Below are positions 8,500 to 16,141 of a stretch of DNA of 51,878 nt, one piece after another. Location of the stretch: assembly GCF_002836255.1 (NCBI RefSeq), contig NZ_PJAU01000036.1, positions 1 through 51,878 of the forward strand. Reading direction: 5' to 3'. The position numbers and the translations under genes were made by a program. Position 1 is the stretch's first letter; each line of letters starts with the position of its first letter. The notes under the pieces were generated by a model. It was not told where the DNA came from, searched no databases, and saw only the letters and a program-made list of their open reading frames with translations. Origin of the DNA: Colwellia sp. 75C3. GTDB taxonomy: Bacteria; Pseudomonadota; Gammaproteobacteria; Enterobacterales; Alteromonadaceae.

Positions 8500-9729
8500 A
8501 TGAATTTTACTACATTGAACATAAAGGGATTAATTAAGTCCTTATTATTACGTAAATTCACCACAGGATTGCTGATATTACAACTCGCTATCACACTCGG
8601 ATTATTGGTGAATAGCGCTATTTTAGCCTTTGATACGCGCGAAAAGATGTCGCAACCAACGGGGTTAGATGATGAGAATATTTTAATCGTCTCTACTCAC
8701 CCAACGTCAGGTAGTTATCGTGATTTAGACTATTATCGTTCTATAGTAAATGAAGATTTAGCTAAATTAAATCAATTGCCTGGGGTGAATAGTGTTTCTA
8801 TAACAAACCAATTACCGATCCGAGGGCGGGGCATGTTGAGTAATACACATGATATAGACAACCCTGAACAGGAGAAAACTGATAAATATTTACAAGATGT
8901 AAAATATACTTTAGCAGATGAAAATTTAGCGGAAGCCATGGGGTTTACAATAGTAGAAGGGCGCTTTTTAAATGAAAGTGATGAGCTAGATTTTGACAGT
9001 GAAGCAAAAAATAATATTGTTATTACTGAGTCACTAAAGAAAGGCCTTTATGGTGACGAGTCTGCTGTAGGACGTGAAACCAATAATGGTATTATTGTTG
9101 GTGTGATTAAAGATATCATGCTTGATCCAACACTACCGCGTGATAAGCAATACGGCTTATTTATGAACACTATGATGAAATATATTTTTATTGGTCGATT
9201 CTACGTACTCAATGTTGAACCGGGTCAAATGGCGAATGTACGTAATCAAGTGACTGATACTATTTTAGCAGTACAAGCTGAGCGTGATATTTTTGATATA
9301 TTTACTATGTCGGAGCACTTAAAAAGCTTTTATCGTGATGACCAAGGTTTATCTGACTTGTTCCTATTATTGTGTGGCTTAATGCTATTTGTTACTGCTA
9401 TCAGTAGTTATGCTTATTCTCAGTTTCATATTTCACGACAAAAGAAATTTATAGGTATTCGTCGTGCTTTAGGTGCGCGTAAAAAAGATATATTACTGTA
9501 TGTGTTAACTGAAAACTGGTTGGTTTATAGCATTGGTTGTTTGTTGGGAGTATTCGTCGCCATTGGTTTTAATATTTTGCTCAGCCAACATATTAGCTTA
9601 AGTAAACCTGATATGATGTTGTTTGTATTGGCTACAGCGGTAATATTTATTTCAGGTACTGTTGCAACTTGGTTTCCTGCTTACCATACCAGTAATATCT
9701 CGCCTGTCATTGCAACACGAACTGTGTAG
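8500..9729 (+). CDS. MacB/FtsX-type ABC transporter permease 2
   Basis: This 409-residue permease has the same layout as the preceding one: an N-terminal helix (about 20-42), a periplasmic domain with a MacB_PCD-like fold, then three helices with the motif FIGIRRALGARKKDI. It starts nine bases after the previous stop with AAGGAA upstream. Its sequence differs from permease 1 throughout, so the pair is an old duplication. The stop codon TAG (9727-9729) lies inside the first bases of a GTAGGCG repeat, so the terminal residues may have been set by repeat insertion. Confidence 0.86.
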   Translation: MNFTTLNIKGLIKSLLLRKFTTGLLILQLAITLGLLVNSAILAFDTREKMSQPTGLDDENILIVSTHPTSGSYRDLDYYRSIVNEDLAKLNQLPGVNSVSITNQLPIRGRGMLSNTHDIDNPEQEKTDKYLQDVKYTLADENLAEAMGFTIVEGRFLNESDELDFDSEAKNNIVITESLKKGLYGDESAVGRETNNGIIVGVIKDIMLDPTLPRDKQYGLFMNTMMKYIFIGRFYVLNVEPGQMANVRNQVTDTILAVQAERDIFDIFTMSEHLKSFYRDDQGLSDLFLLLCGLMLFVTAISSYAYSQFHISRQKKFIGIRRALGARKKDILLYVLTENWLVYSIGCLLGVFVAIGFNILLSQHISLSKPDMMLFVLATAVIFISGTVATWFPAYHTSNISPVIATRTV

Positions 9730-9893
9730 GCGTGATTTTAATCACGTAGGTTTTGTAATAAAGCACGAATGAATTTCCCCCTACGGGGCAGTCGTCATCT
9801 TCGAGGTTTCTTGTCGAAGATCTAGTTTTTTATTTTTGGATTCAAGATAAAGTGCATTCTGGATTCCCGATCAGACAACTCGGGAATGACGGT
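9726..9893. repeat. cluster of three dispersed repeats between permease and regulator genes
   Basis: GTAGGCGTGATTTTAATCACG (a GTAGGCGGG-family copy whose inner arms have become a perfect dyad) begins at 9726. A CTTCGA-stem hairpin repeat follows at 9793-9825 in reverse orientation, and a TTCCCGA-stem copy at 9860-9892. No sigma-54 box or TGTCCG dyad was found here, so the regulator gene may be read from the upstream promoter. Confidence 0.7.
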
Positions 9894-9952
9894 GGTGTAG
9901 CTGGTATGATGATAAACTAGGATATTTAGCAAGGTTACTTTAAAGGAACAAA

Positions 9953-11257
9953 ATGCCGCAAATATTAGTTGTTGATGATAACCCCGATATACTTGAAGCC
10001 CTTGAGTTATTGTTAAGCTTGCATGGCTACACAGTTTTAACAGCTGAAAATGAAAAAGCAGCGTTATTGGCGGTATCTCACCAACGTGTTGACTTAGTTA
10101 TTCAAGATATGAATTTTGCCCAAGGTATCACTTCAGGTAAGGAAGGGACGTCACTCTTTAATGCCTTAAAAGCACTCAACAAAGATTTACCGATAATCTT
10201 AATGACAGCATGGACTCAACTTGAGACGGCTATATCTTTAGTGAAGGGCGGCGCTACTGACTACCTGCAAAAACCTTGGGACGATGTCAAACTGCTAGCG
10301 TTGGTAGAAGAATATAGCCAAAACGTTGAAACCAGCCAAAGTAAGAGTAATCAAGGTAATAATAAAAATCAAAAGCCGGCGGATGATTTCATCTATCAAA
10401 GCCAAGAAATGCATTCCCTGATATCTCAAGCGACGAAAGTAGCCGTTGCCAACGTCAATGTTTTAATTACCGGAGCTAACGGTGCAGGTAAAGAAAAACT
10501 TGCTGACTTTATTCATCAACAATCACCACGTCATAATCATGCCTTTATAAAAGTGAATATGGGCGCCTTACCTCATGAATTGATGGAAGCTGAGCTATTT
10601 GGTGCTGAAAAAGGAGCGTTTACTGGTGCGAATCAGGCCCGGATTGGACGTTTTGAAGCGGCGGACAACGGTACTTTGTTTTTAGATGAAATTGCCAACT
10701 TACCCTTGTCTGGGCAAATGAAATTACTCAGGGTATTGCAAACTGGTGAATTTGAACGCTTAGGCTCTAACACCACATTAAAAGTAGATGTGAGAGTACT
10801 CAGTGCTACCAATGCAGATTTACGCTTAGCTGTGCGACAAGGCACATTTCGAGAAGACTTATATTATCGATTAAATGTTATCGAGCTAAACTTACCTGAC
10901 TTAGCACAGCGAAAAGCAGATATTGTCCCGTTAGCACTATATTTCATCGGTAGTGACTACTCACTAAGTGATCAAGCTATAGACGTGTTAACTGGCCACC
11001 CATGGCCGGGAAATGTCCGTGAATTAGAGAATGCCTGTAAGCGCGCGTTAGTTTTTGCTAATAACAATATCTTAACAGCAAGTGATTTTCAATTGGCTTC
11101 GGGTCAATCTGAATCCGAGTCAGCAGTGGATGAAAAGCAACACATTGAGCAGGTATTGATTAAGCACAATGGTGTTATTAAACATACCGCCGCTGAGTTG
11201 GGATTAAGCCGACAAGCGTTATACCGTCGTATAGAAAAATATCAAATTGATGTGTAG
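9953..11257 (+). CDS. NtrC-family sigma-54-dependent response regulator
   Basis: The 434-residue protein has a receiver domain (about 1-120; acidic pair D8-D9, phosphoacceptor D52 in VIQDMNF, T85, K107). It is followed by an AAA+ domain with Walker A GANGAGKE (about 174-181), the sigma-54 contact loop GAFTGA (221-226), Walker B LFLDE and LYYRLNV. A Fis-type helix-turn-helix forms the end (TAAELGLSRQALYRRIEKY). It should activate RpoN promoters when phosphorylated by the kinase at 12030. Its obvious candidate target is the promoter at 5015 driving the transporter operon. The Walker A is a variant of the usual GESGTGKE but keeps the GK. The stop codon lies in the first bases of a repeat array. 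Confidence 0.93.
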   Translation: MPQILVVDDNPDILEALELLLSLHGYTVLTAENEKAALLAVSHQRVDLVIQDMNFAQGITSGKEGTSLFNALKALNKDLPIILMTAWTQLETAISLVKGGATDYLQKPWDDVKLLALVEEYSQNVETSQSKSNQGNNKNQKPADDFIYQSQEMHSLISQATKVAVANVNVLITGANGAGKEKLADFIHQQSPRHNHAFIKVNMGALPHELMEAELFGAEKGAFTGANQARIGRFEAADNGTLFLDEIANLPLSGQMKLLRVLQTGEFERLGSNTTLKVDVRVLSATNADLRLAVRQGTFREDLYYRLNVIELNLPDLAQRKADIVPLALYFIGSDYSLSDQAIDVLTGHPWPGNVRELENACKRALVFANNNILTASDFQLASGQSESESAVDEKQHIEQVLIKHNGVIKHTAAELGLSRQALYRRIEKYQIDV

Positions 11258-12020
11258 GCGGATTTTAATCGCGCAGGTTTTGTAATAAAGCGCGAATGAA
11301 CTCCCGAAGTAATAAAGCGCGAACAAGTTCCCGCCTACAGGGGCGTCGTCATCTTCGAGTGCACTTGTCGAAGATCCAGCTCTTGACGTTTGCATTTATT
11401 AAAACTGTGCAGGCGTGATGCGTGTTAATGTAGGCGGGATTTTAATCGCGCAGGTTTTGCAATAAAGCGCAAATAAATTCCCGAAGCAAGAAAGCGCGAA
11501 CAGGAGAATGTGCGTCCTGCATTCTCTAATAAGCAGCATCCATGCAGCGTAAGTTCCCGCCTACAGGGGCGTCGTCATCTTCGAGTGCTCTTATCGAAGA
11601 TCCAGCTCTTGACGTTTGTATTTACTAAAACTGTGTAGGCGTGATGCGTGTTAATGTAGGCGGGATTTTAATCGCGCAGGTTTTGTAATACAGCGCGAAT
11701 AAATTCCCGAAGCAAGAAAGCGCGAACAAGTTCCCGCCTACAGGGGCGTCGTCATCTTCGAGTGCTCCTATCGAAGATCCAGCTCTTGACGTTTGTATTT
11801 ACTAAAGCGATGTAGGTGTGATGCGTGTTAATGTAGGCGGGATTTTAATCGCGCAGGTTTTGTAATAAAGCGGGAATAAATTCCCGAAGTAAGAAAGCGC
11901 GAACAGGAGAATGTGCGTCCTGCATTCTCTAATAAGCAGCATCCATGCAGCGTAAGTTCCCGCCTACAGAGAGTCGTCATCTTCGAGTGCACTTGTCGAA
12001 GATCCAGTTTTTAAGTTAGT
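11254..12020. repeat. higher-order tandem array of composite repeats
   Basis: Four units begin with GTAGGCGG(G)ATTTTAATCGCG at 11254, 11430, 11656 and 11833. Spacings are 176, 226 and 177 bases. Each unit has a GTAGGCGGG arm, the inverse arm TTCCCGCCTAC, then a reverse CTTCGA-stem hairpin repeat and a TAGGCGTGATGCGTGTTAAT spacer. Units 2 and 4 carry an extra block of about 50 bases (11501-11551, 11904-11953) starting CAGGAGAATGTGCGTCCTG. The array is therefore two copies of a roughly 402-base short+long pair. It fills the gap between regulator and kinase genes; no gene was found in it. Confidence 0.88.
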
Positions 12021-12029
12021 AGAGTAACT

Positions 12030-13355
12030 ATGTTAATCGTACAACTCATTTTCATCAATATTGCTTTTATCATTAGCTTTTTGCTTCTATTGCCTAGCTC
12101 ACCTTGGTTATTCGCTATAAGTTCAATACTGCTGATTTTTTTAGCGGTTATGCGCTATCAATATTACCATCGACAAACCCACCAAATATTACAAACGTTA
12201 TTACATGGGTTACGTAACCTACAAGACGGTGACTTCTCAATTAGCTTGGCAGATAATGGTGCGAATAAAAGTCAGAGTCAATCTGAAGTATTAGCACTCT
12301 TTAATCAAGTGACCGACAAACTAAGGCTAGAAAAGCAGTCGCTCTATCAGCGTGAGTTATTGTTAGATAAAGTGGTTAATGCGTCTGATGTGGTGACTGT
12401 GTTAGTTAATCACAGAGATACTATTATCTTTGCTAATCGTGCTGCGGAGTACTTTTTTAATCAAAAAAGCATGCTGGGCATGTCTTGGGCAACGTTATTA
12501 GACGAGAAACTACCTGAACTAATCCCACACAATGATAAAGACAATGCCATTATTCAATTACTGTTAGCTGGCGTTAATTATGGAAGTAATGATGCCGAGG
12601 TAAAAGATAGCGCTAAAACAGAGCAGAGTTGGCATTTATCTCGTCACCAATTAAAGTTACATGGCAGTCGCCATCAATTAACCTTACTTAAACCCATCAC
12701 TCAAGCTATGCATCAACAAGAGTTACAAACATGGAAGAAAGTAATACGGGTTATTAATCACGAACTGAATAACTCTATCGCCCCGATTAGTTCTATGTGT
12801 CATAGCGGTAATATACTGGCAGAACGTTTAAATGAACCACAACTCATTAGAGTGTTCGCGACTATTTCTAAGCGGATAAATAAATTAGCAGAATTTATTC
12901 AAAGTTACAGTCAGCTGGCGCGGTTATCTCAACCGAAAAAGCAGCCGTTTGATTTAATAAAAACTCTGAAACAATTACAAGAGTTGTATCACTTCACCCT
13001 GAGTTGCCAGCAAACTAGCTTGATATTCCCAGGTGATGAAAGTCAGATTGAACAGCTGCTAATAAACCTACTTAAAAATGCTCAACAAGCATGCCAAGAA
13101 AAACCTTGTGCTGTGAACGTAATTAGTCAGCAGGGGATATTAACTCTAACCGTAAGAGATTATGGAACCGGAATGCCAGTAGAAGTATTACCAAAAGCCT
13201 TCTTACCTTACTATTCAACGAAAGCAGATGGCAGCGGTATTGGTTTAAGCATTTGCCGAGAGATTAGCGATGGTCATCAGGGTCAAATTACCTTAAATAA
13301 CCACCCTGAAGGTGGCTTACAAGTAGAAGTACATTTACCCCACATAGTCACTTAA
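12030..13355 (+). CDS. sensor histidine kinase, partner of the NtrC-type regulator
   Basis: This 441-residue kinase has two N-terminal transmembrane helices (about 4-22 and 27-42) with almost no periplasmic loop, a HAMP-like linker and a PAS-like region (about 108-220). The H-box is VINHELNNSIAPI (His about 244), the N-box LINLLKNAQQAC, then DYGTGMP and GSGIGLSICREI. The tiny external loop suggests it senses a membrane or cytoplasmic signal rather than a periplasmic ligand. It is separated from its regulator only by the repeat array. Its last codons and stop (TAA at 13353) coincide with a GTCACTTAATCG half-repeat, so the C-terminus appears to have been remodelled by a repeat. Confidence 0.9.
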   Translation: MLIVQLIFINIAFIISFLLLLPSSPWLFAISSILLIFLAVMRYQYYHRQTHQILQTLLHGLRNLQDGDFSISLADNGANKSQSQSEVLALFNQVTDKLRLEKQSLYQRELLLDKVVNASDVVTVLVNHRDTIIFANRAAEYFFNQKSMLGMSWATLLDEKLPELIPHNDKDNAIIQLLLAGVNYGSNDAEVKDSAKTEQSWHLSRHQLKLHGSRHQLTLLKPITQAMHQQELQTWKKVIRVINHELNNSIAPISSMCHSGNILAERLNEPQLIRVFATISKRINKLAEFIQSYSQLARLSQPKKQPFDLIKTLKQLQELYHFTLSCQQTSLIFPGDESQIEQLLINLLKNAQQACQEKPCAVNVISQQGILTLTVRDYGTGMPVEVLPKAFLPYYSTKADGSGIGLSICREISDGHQGQITLNNHPEGGLQVEVHLPHIVT

Positions 13356-13390
13356 TCGTGAATCCTGTTCTATTGCAGCCCTTGCATCTA

Positions 13391-13423
13391 TGGATTCCGG
13401 CTTAAGTGACAACCGGAATGACG
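13391..13423. repeat. dispersed hairpin repeat, TTCCGGC stem type
   Basis: TGGATTCCGGCTTAAGTGAC followed by AACCGGAATGACG. It keeps the family flanks with the CCGG version of the stem. Confidence 0.75.
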
Positions 13424-13490
13424 ATAAATTGGTTTGTGGATCCCAATTAAAACGATTTCGCTATTATTTACATGCTACATCCTTTCAGTT

Positions 13491-13617
13491 GTCATTCCCG
13501 TAGTGTATTAATCGGACGGTACAGGAAGTACCTTATTAGATAATGCAGGACGCACATTATCCTGAATCCAGAGTCTAAAAAGTGATGGATCTTCGATCAG
13601 AGACTTCGAAGATGACG
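13491..13617. repeat. composite of three repeat fragments
   Basis: A truncated CGTCATTCCCG copy begins at 13491. A block with TTATTAGATAATGCAGGACG and CACATTATCCTG (an inverted, diverged version of the 50-base module seen at 11501) follows, and then a complete CTTCGA-stem hairpin repeat at 13586-13617. The composite shows the repeat types inserted next to or within one another. Confidence 0.65.
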
Positions 13618-13727
13618 TTTACAGTAAGCTCTTGAGTTAACTACATAGGCATGTAAATTGCTTCGGTGGTTTGCGGAAATACACTACCTCAATTCTTCAG
13701 TTAATCAGTATGTTCCATCTCCTCAGC

Positions 13728-13941
13728 CGTCATTCCCGTGGTCACTTAATCGGGAATCCAGATTTTGCTTTGTTTTTTTTTATAGATGCCACTTATTAAA
13801 TAATGCATGAGCAATTATCTTGAATCTATCGGCACAATAAAACTAAAAACTGGATTCCCGATCAGACATTTCGGGAATGACGGCGAAAGTGTGATACTAG
13901 CCAACCAACGTCATTCCGGTTGTCACTTAAGCCGGAATCCA
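13728..13941. repeat. three more dispersed hairpin repeats
   Basis: A CGTCATTCCCGTGGTCACTT copy lies at 13728-13761, a TGGATTCCCGATCAGACA copy at 13851-13882, and a CGTCATTCCGGTTGTCACTT copy (CCGG stem type) at 13909-13941. They alternate in orientation. The 13.36-14.22 kb gap contains no supported gene. Confidence 0.75.
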
Positions 13942-13955
13942 TTTACTTTCGAATA

Positions 13956-13985
13956 CCAAACCAAACCAAACCAAACCAAACCAAA
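13956..13985. repeat. six tandem copies of CCAAA
   Basis: A pure pentanucleotide array of six units abuts the last hairpin repeat. It is not in a supported gene, so slippage here would have no coding effect. Confidence 0.9.
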
Positions 13986-14138
13986 CAGGTTACCTTTACC
14001 CTGAATTCAGTTGTTTTATTCGATTATTTAACTCTGAAATAACGAATTAAATATCTATCAATAGCATTCTATTAATCTCAATACTCACCATTTATTAACG
14101 GATATATTAAAAAGTTTTATCCGAATTATTTGTATAAT

Positions 14139-14166
14139 TTGATTTTATGCTAACGAAGAGTATAAT
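14139..14166 (+). promoter_or_regulatory. promoter of the yafN-yafO pair
   Basis: TTGATT at 14139-14144 and a perfect TATAAT at 14161-14166 are 16 bases apart, about 55 bases before the yafN ATG. Two AGTAC half-sites (AAGTACT and AAGTACG, 14172-14190) just downstream could be the autoregulatory operator expected for a toxin-antitoxin pair. Confidence 0.6.
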
Positions 14167-14221
14167 TAATAAAGTACTCAATTAAGTACGTTATTTATTA
14201 TTTCGAATAGCAAGGTGATTT

Positions 14222-14509
14222 ATGGCAGTTCAATCTATATTAGCTGAAAAAACAGTCTCGGTAACAGAGCTAAGGAAAAAGCCATGTGATTATTTTCTGG
14301 ATGAGCCTGTTGCTGTGTTATCGAATAACAAAACTGCAGGTTATATGGTAAGTGCCGAACTTTATGAGCAAATGGTAGAGCTTATTGAATTACAGTCTAA
14401 AACATCTCGCTTTAGACCTTCAAATGCTCGACTAACTCAAATTGTAAAACATGGGGCTGAACTATTACTTGCTGCATCAGAAGATGAATTAGGCGATTTT
14501 TCAGAGTGA
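14222..14509 (+). CDS. yafN: type II antitoxin, YafN family
   Basis: This 95-residue antitoxin of the Phd/YefM superfamily matches E. coli YafN in its layout. ILAEKTVSVTELRKKPCDYF and DEPVAVLSNNKTAGYMVSAE form the DNA-binding N-terminal domain. The C-terminal part after residue 60 (SRFRPSNARLTQ) should wrap the toxin. It probably neutralises the YafO ribonuclease encoded next and represses the shared promoter. AAGGTG stands seven to eight bases before the ATG. Its TGA stop overlaps the toxin ATG (TGATGA). Confidence 0.9.
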   Translation: MAVQSILAEKTVSVTELRKKPCDYFLDEPVAVLSNNKTAGYMVSAELYEQMVELIELQSKTSRFRPSNARLTQIVKHGAELLLAASEDELGDFSE

Positions 14510-14904
14510 TGAGAGTTTTTAAAAGTAGTATCATTCGTCAAATATTGACTGACAAAGAGTTAGATAGGTTGGTTGATGATTTCAAGAGTTATAAGTTTAC
14601 AGGTAACGCCCCGGATCATTTTGGCCGTGATGTACTTTATGACCACCCTGATACCTTACCAGTAGTTTTGTCTGAAGAAGTTCGTCACATCCACTTAGGC
14701 AGTGAAGACAAACCATTAGCCCTAAGAAAGCTTCAGTTCTATCAAACCAGTGATATTCACCTAGTCTATTGCCAAGGCTCATTAAATGAAAATTGTTACC
14801 TTCTAATGACAATACTAACACCTGATGCGCATGAACAAGCAAGGTCGAGAGAAATGATGTTCAAACTTGGTATTATGGCTGAAAAATTTAGAAATAAGTT
14901 TTAG
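14509..14904 (+). CDS. yafO: type II toxin, YafO family ribosome-dependent mRNA interferase
   Basis: The product starts MRVFKSSIIRQ and contains FGRDVLYDHP, HIHLG and HLVYCQGSLNEN, which closely follow E. coli YafO along the whole 131 residues. YafO cleaves mRNA on the ribosome under stress. I chose the ATG at 14509, which overlaps the antitoxin stop, over a GTG one codon earlier. It is complete and apparently functional. A toxin-antitoxin pair beside a large variable locus may stabilise it; that is inference. Confidence 0.9.
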   Translation: MRVFKSSIIRQILTDKELDRLVDDFKSYKFTGNAPDHFGRDVLYDHPDTLPVVLSEEVRHIHLGSEDKPLALRKLQFYQTSDIHLVYCQGSLNENCYLLMTILTPDAHEQARSREMMFKLGIMAEKFRNKF

Positions 14905-14993
14905 TTAAATAATAACAAGAGAAAGTTATTCCCCTGTTCTCTTCTCTTGACGTATCCTGGATGCACTTATTCGATAATGCCATTTTAATTTAC

Positions 14994-15053
14994 TTGTACC
15001 TAATGTTGTACAAATCATACTTTTTAGTTAGACTTGTCCTATTAACTGTACAA
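14994..15053 (+). promoter_or_regulatory. YefM-type operator upstream of yefM-yoeB
   Basis: TTGTACAA at 15006-15013 and CTGTACAA at 15046-15053 both contain the TGTACA core that YefM-YoeB binds in E. coli; a third, imperfect TTGTACC lies at 14994. The last site ends 17 bases before the yefM ATG. The promoter boxes themselves are not clear. Confidence 0.55.
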
Positions 15054-15070
15054 CTATCGAGGAGAGTACT

Positions 15071-15325
15071 ATGAGAATTGTATCTTTTACTGAAGCAAGA
15101 AATGGGCTTAAATCTGTACTTGATCATGTCGTAAACGACGCTGATTATACAATCATTACACGTAGAGATGCTGAAGATGCTGTCGTCATGTCTATGGATC
15201 ATTACAATAGCTTGATGGAAACAGTTCATTTATTAAAGTCACCAGCTAACGCAGCTCATTTAGCACGTTCTATTGAGCAATTTAAATCAGCTCAAGTGAT
15301 TGAGCGAGAAACATTAAATGACTAG
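15071..15325 (+). CDS. yefM: type II antitoxin, YefM family
   Basis: The 84-residue protein (MRIVSFTEARNGLKSVLDHV, then ITRRDAEDAVVMSMDHYNSL) is a clear YefM/Phd-type antitoxin: an N-terminal dimerising DNA-binding domain and a C-terminal toxin-binding tail. It neutralises YoeB and, with it, represses the operon. GAGGAGAG lies five or so bases before the ATG. The stop overlaps the toxin start by eight bases, so the two are translationally coupled. Confidence 0.93.
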   Translation: MRIVSFTEARNGLKSVLDHVVNDADYTIITRRDAEDAVVMSMDHYNSLMETVHLLKSPANAAHLARSIEQFKSAQVIERETLND

Positions 15326-15590
15326 GTTGTTAGCTTGGACTGATGATGCATGGGCTGGCTATGTCTATTGGCAAGGGCAAGGTCTTAAGAAAGAGCAAAA
15401 GACGTTTAGAAGAGTTAATAAATTAATTACTGACACTAAGCGGTCTCCATTTGAGGGAATCGGAAAACCTGAGCCTCTAAAAGAAAATTTATCAGGTTTT
15501 TGGTCTAGGCGTGTAGATGAGTCAAATCGTCTCGTATATGCAGTTAATGACACTCATATCACTGTTATATCCTGCCGCTACCATTATTAA
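15318..15590 (+). CDS. yoeB: type II toxin, YoeB family mRNA interferase
   Basis: The 90-residue RelE-fold protein shows the YoeB pattern: AWTDDAWAGYVYWQ at the start, KRSPFEGIGKPEPLKENLSG in the middle and SRRVDESNRLVYAV with a C-terminal CRYHY. The Glu (KPEPL), Arg and terminal His-Tyr correspond to the catalytic residues of E. coli YoeB, which cuts mRNA on the ribosome. It appears complete. A hairpin repeat starts 27 bases after its stop. Confidence 0.94.
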   Translation: MTRLLAWTDDAWAGYVYWQGQGLKKEQKTFRRVNKLITDTKRSPFEGIGKPEPLKENLSGFWSRRVDESNRLVYAVNDTHITVISCRYHY

Positions 15591-15615
15591 TATTTTCTGC
15601 GCTCCTACATCTCAG

Positions 15616-15801
15616 CCGTCATTCCCGTGGTCACTTAATCGGGAATCCAGTTTTTGGTTTGTTCTTTTTACTCGATGCTGCTTATTAAAGAATGCAGGAT
15701 GCACATTATCCTGAATCTAGTTCTTTGACAGCCCTGCATCTATGGATTCCAGCTTAAGTGACAACCGGAATAACGATCCCTCAGTCGTCATTCCCGTGGT
15801 T
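15616..15801. repeat. three hairpin repeats and a diverged 50-base module
   Basis: A TTCCCG-type copy lies at 15616-15649. A module with TTATTAAAGAATGCAGGATG and CACATTATCCTG lies at 15681-15716. A CCGG-type copy (TGGATTCCAGCTTAAGTGAC, with one arm decayed) lies at 15742-15775, and a truncated CGTCATTCCCGTGG at 15786. The remaining bases to 16141 hold no gene. Confidence 0.7.
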
Positions 15802-16141
15802 TAGTAGTGCTATAGAGTGAATTTCAACCGTATATGCCACAAAAGAAGAACCTACATTGTCATTACACAATCAAGCTAGACAAGTGTTGGTAACTTGCGT
15901 TACTATTCTGCGCTTATATGGCTTTAACTATTTAGGCTTCATAAATTGAGAATTCCCTTGTGTCGTTTAGATTCAAAGTATTGCTGAATACAGTATACAA
16001 GAAGATTTACTACTAAATAAAAACTATAAAAGTAAAGTGAGAACTGGACGAATTGTTAAAGTGTTATTTTGCACAGAACATCAAAAACATTAAAACGACA
16101 CGGCAGTTGATCAAATTAGCGAAGGATTGAAGAACTACACA
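15802..16141 (+). promoter_or_regulatory. leader and promoter region of the polysaccharide operon
   Basis: This 340-base repeat-free stretch must hold the promoter for wza-wzb-wzc. I looked for the ops/JUMPstart element (GGCGGTAGCGT) of RfaH-dependent capsule operons and for a sigma-54 GG-N10-GC box and found neither. No single -35/-10 pair is convincing. The last 40 bases carry GAAGGA and GAAGAA before two possible wza starts. Confidence 0.35.

Noticed and set aside
9726..12020. CRISPR array
   Set aside because: The repeats are palindromic composites of 176-226 bases with shared, not unique, spacers, and no cas gene is present.
13807..14004. 65-codon open frame beginning MSNYLESIGTIKLK
   Set aside because: It runs through two hairpin repeats and the CCAAA array, so the peptide is only translated repeat; no ribosome binding site was seen.
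15802..16141. Possible RfaH ops/JUMPstart element before wza
   Set aside because: No GGCGGTAG core was found; GGTAACTTGCGT near 15890 is too different to count.
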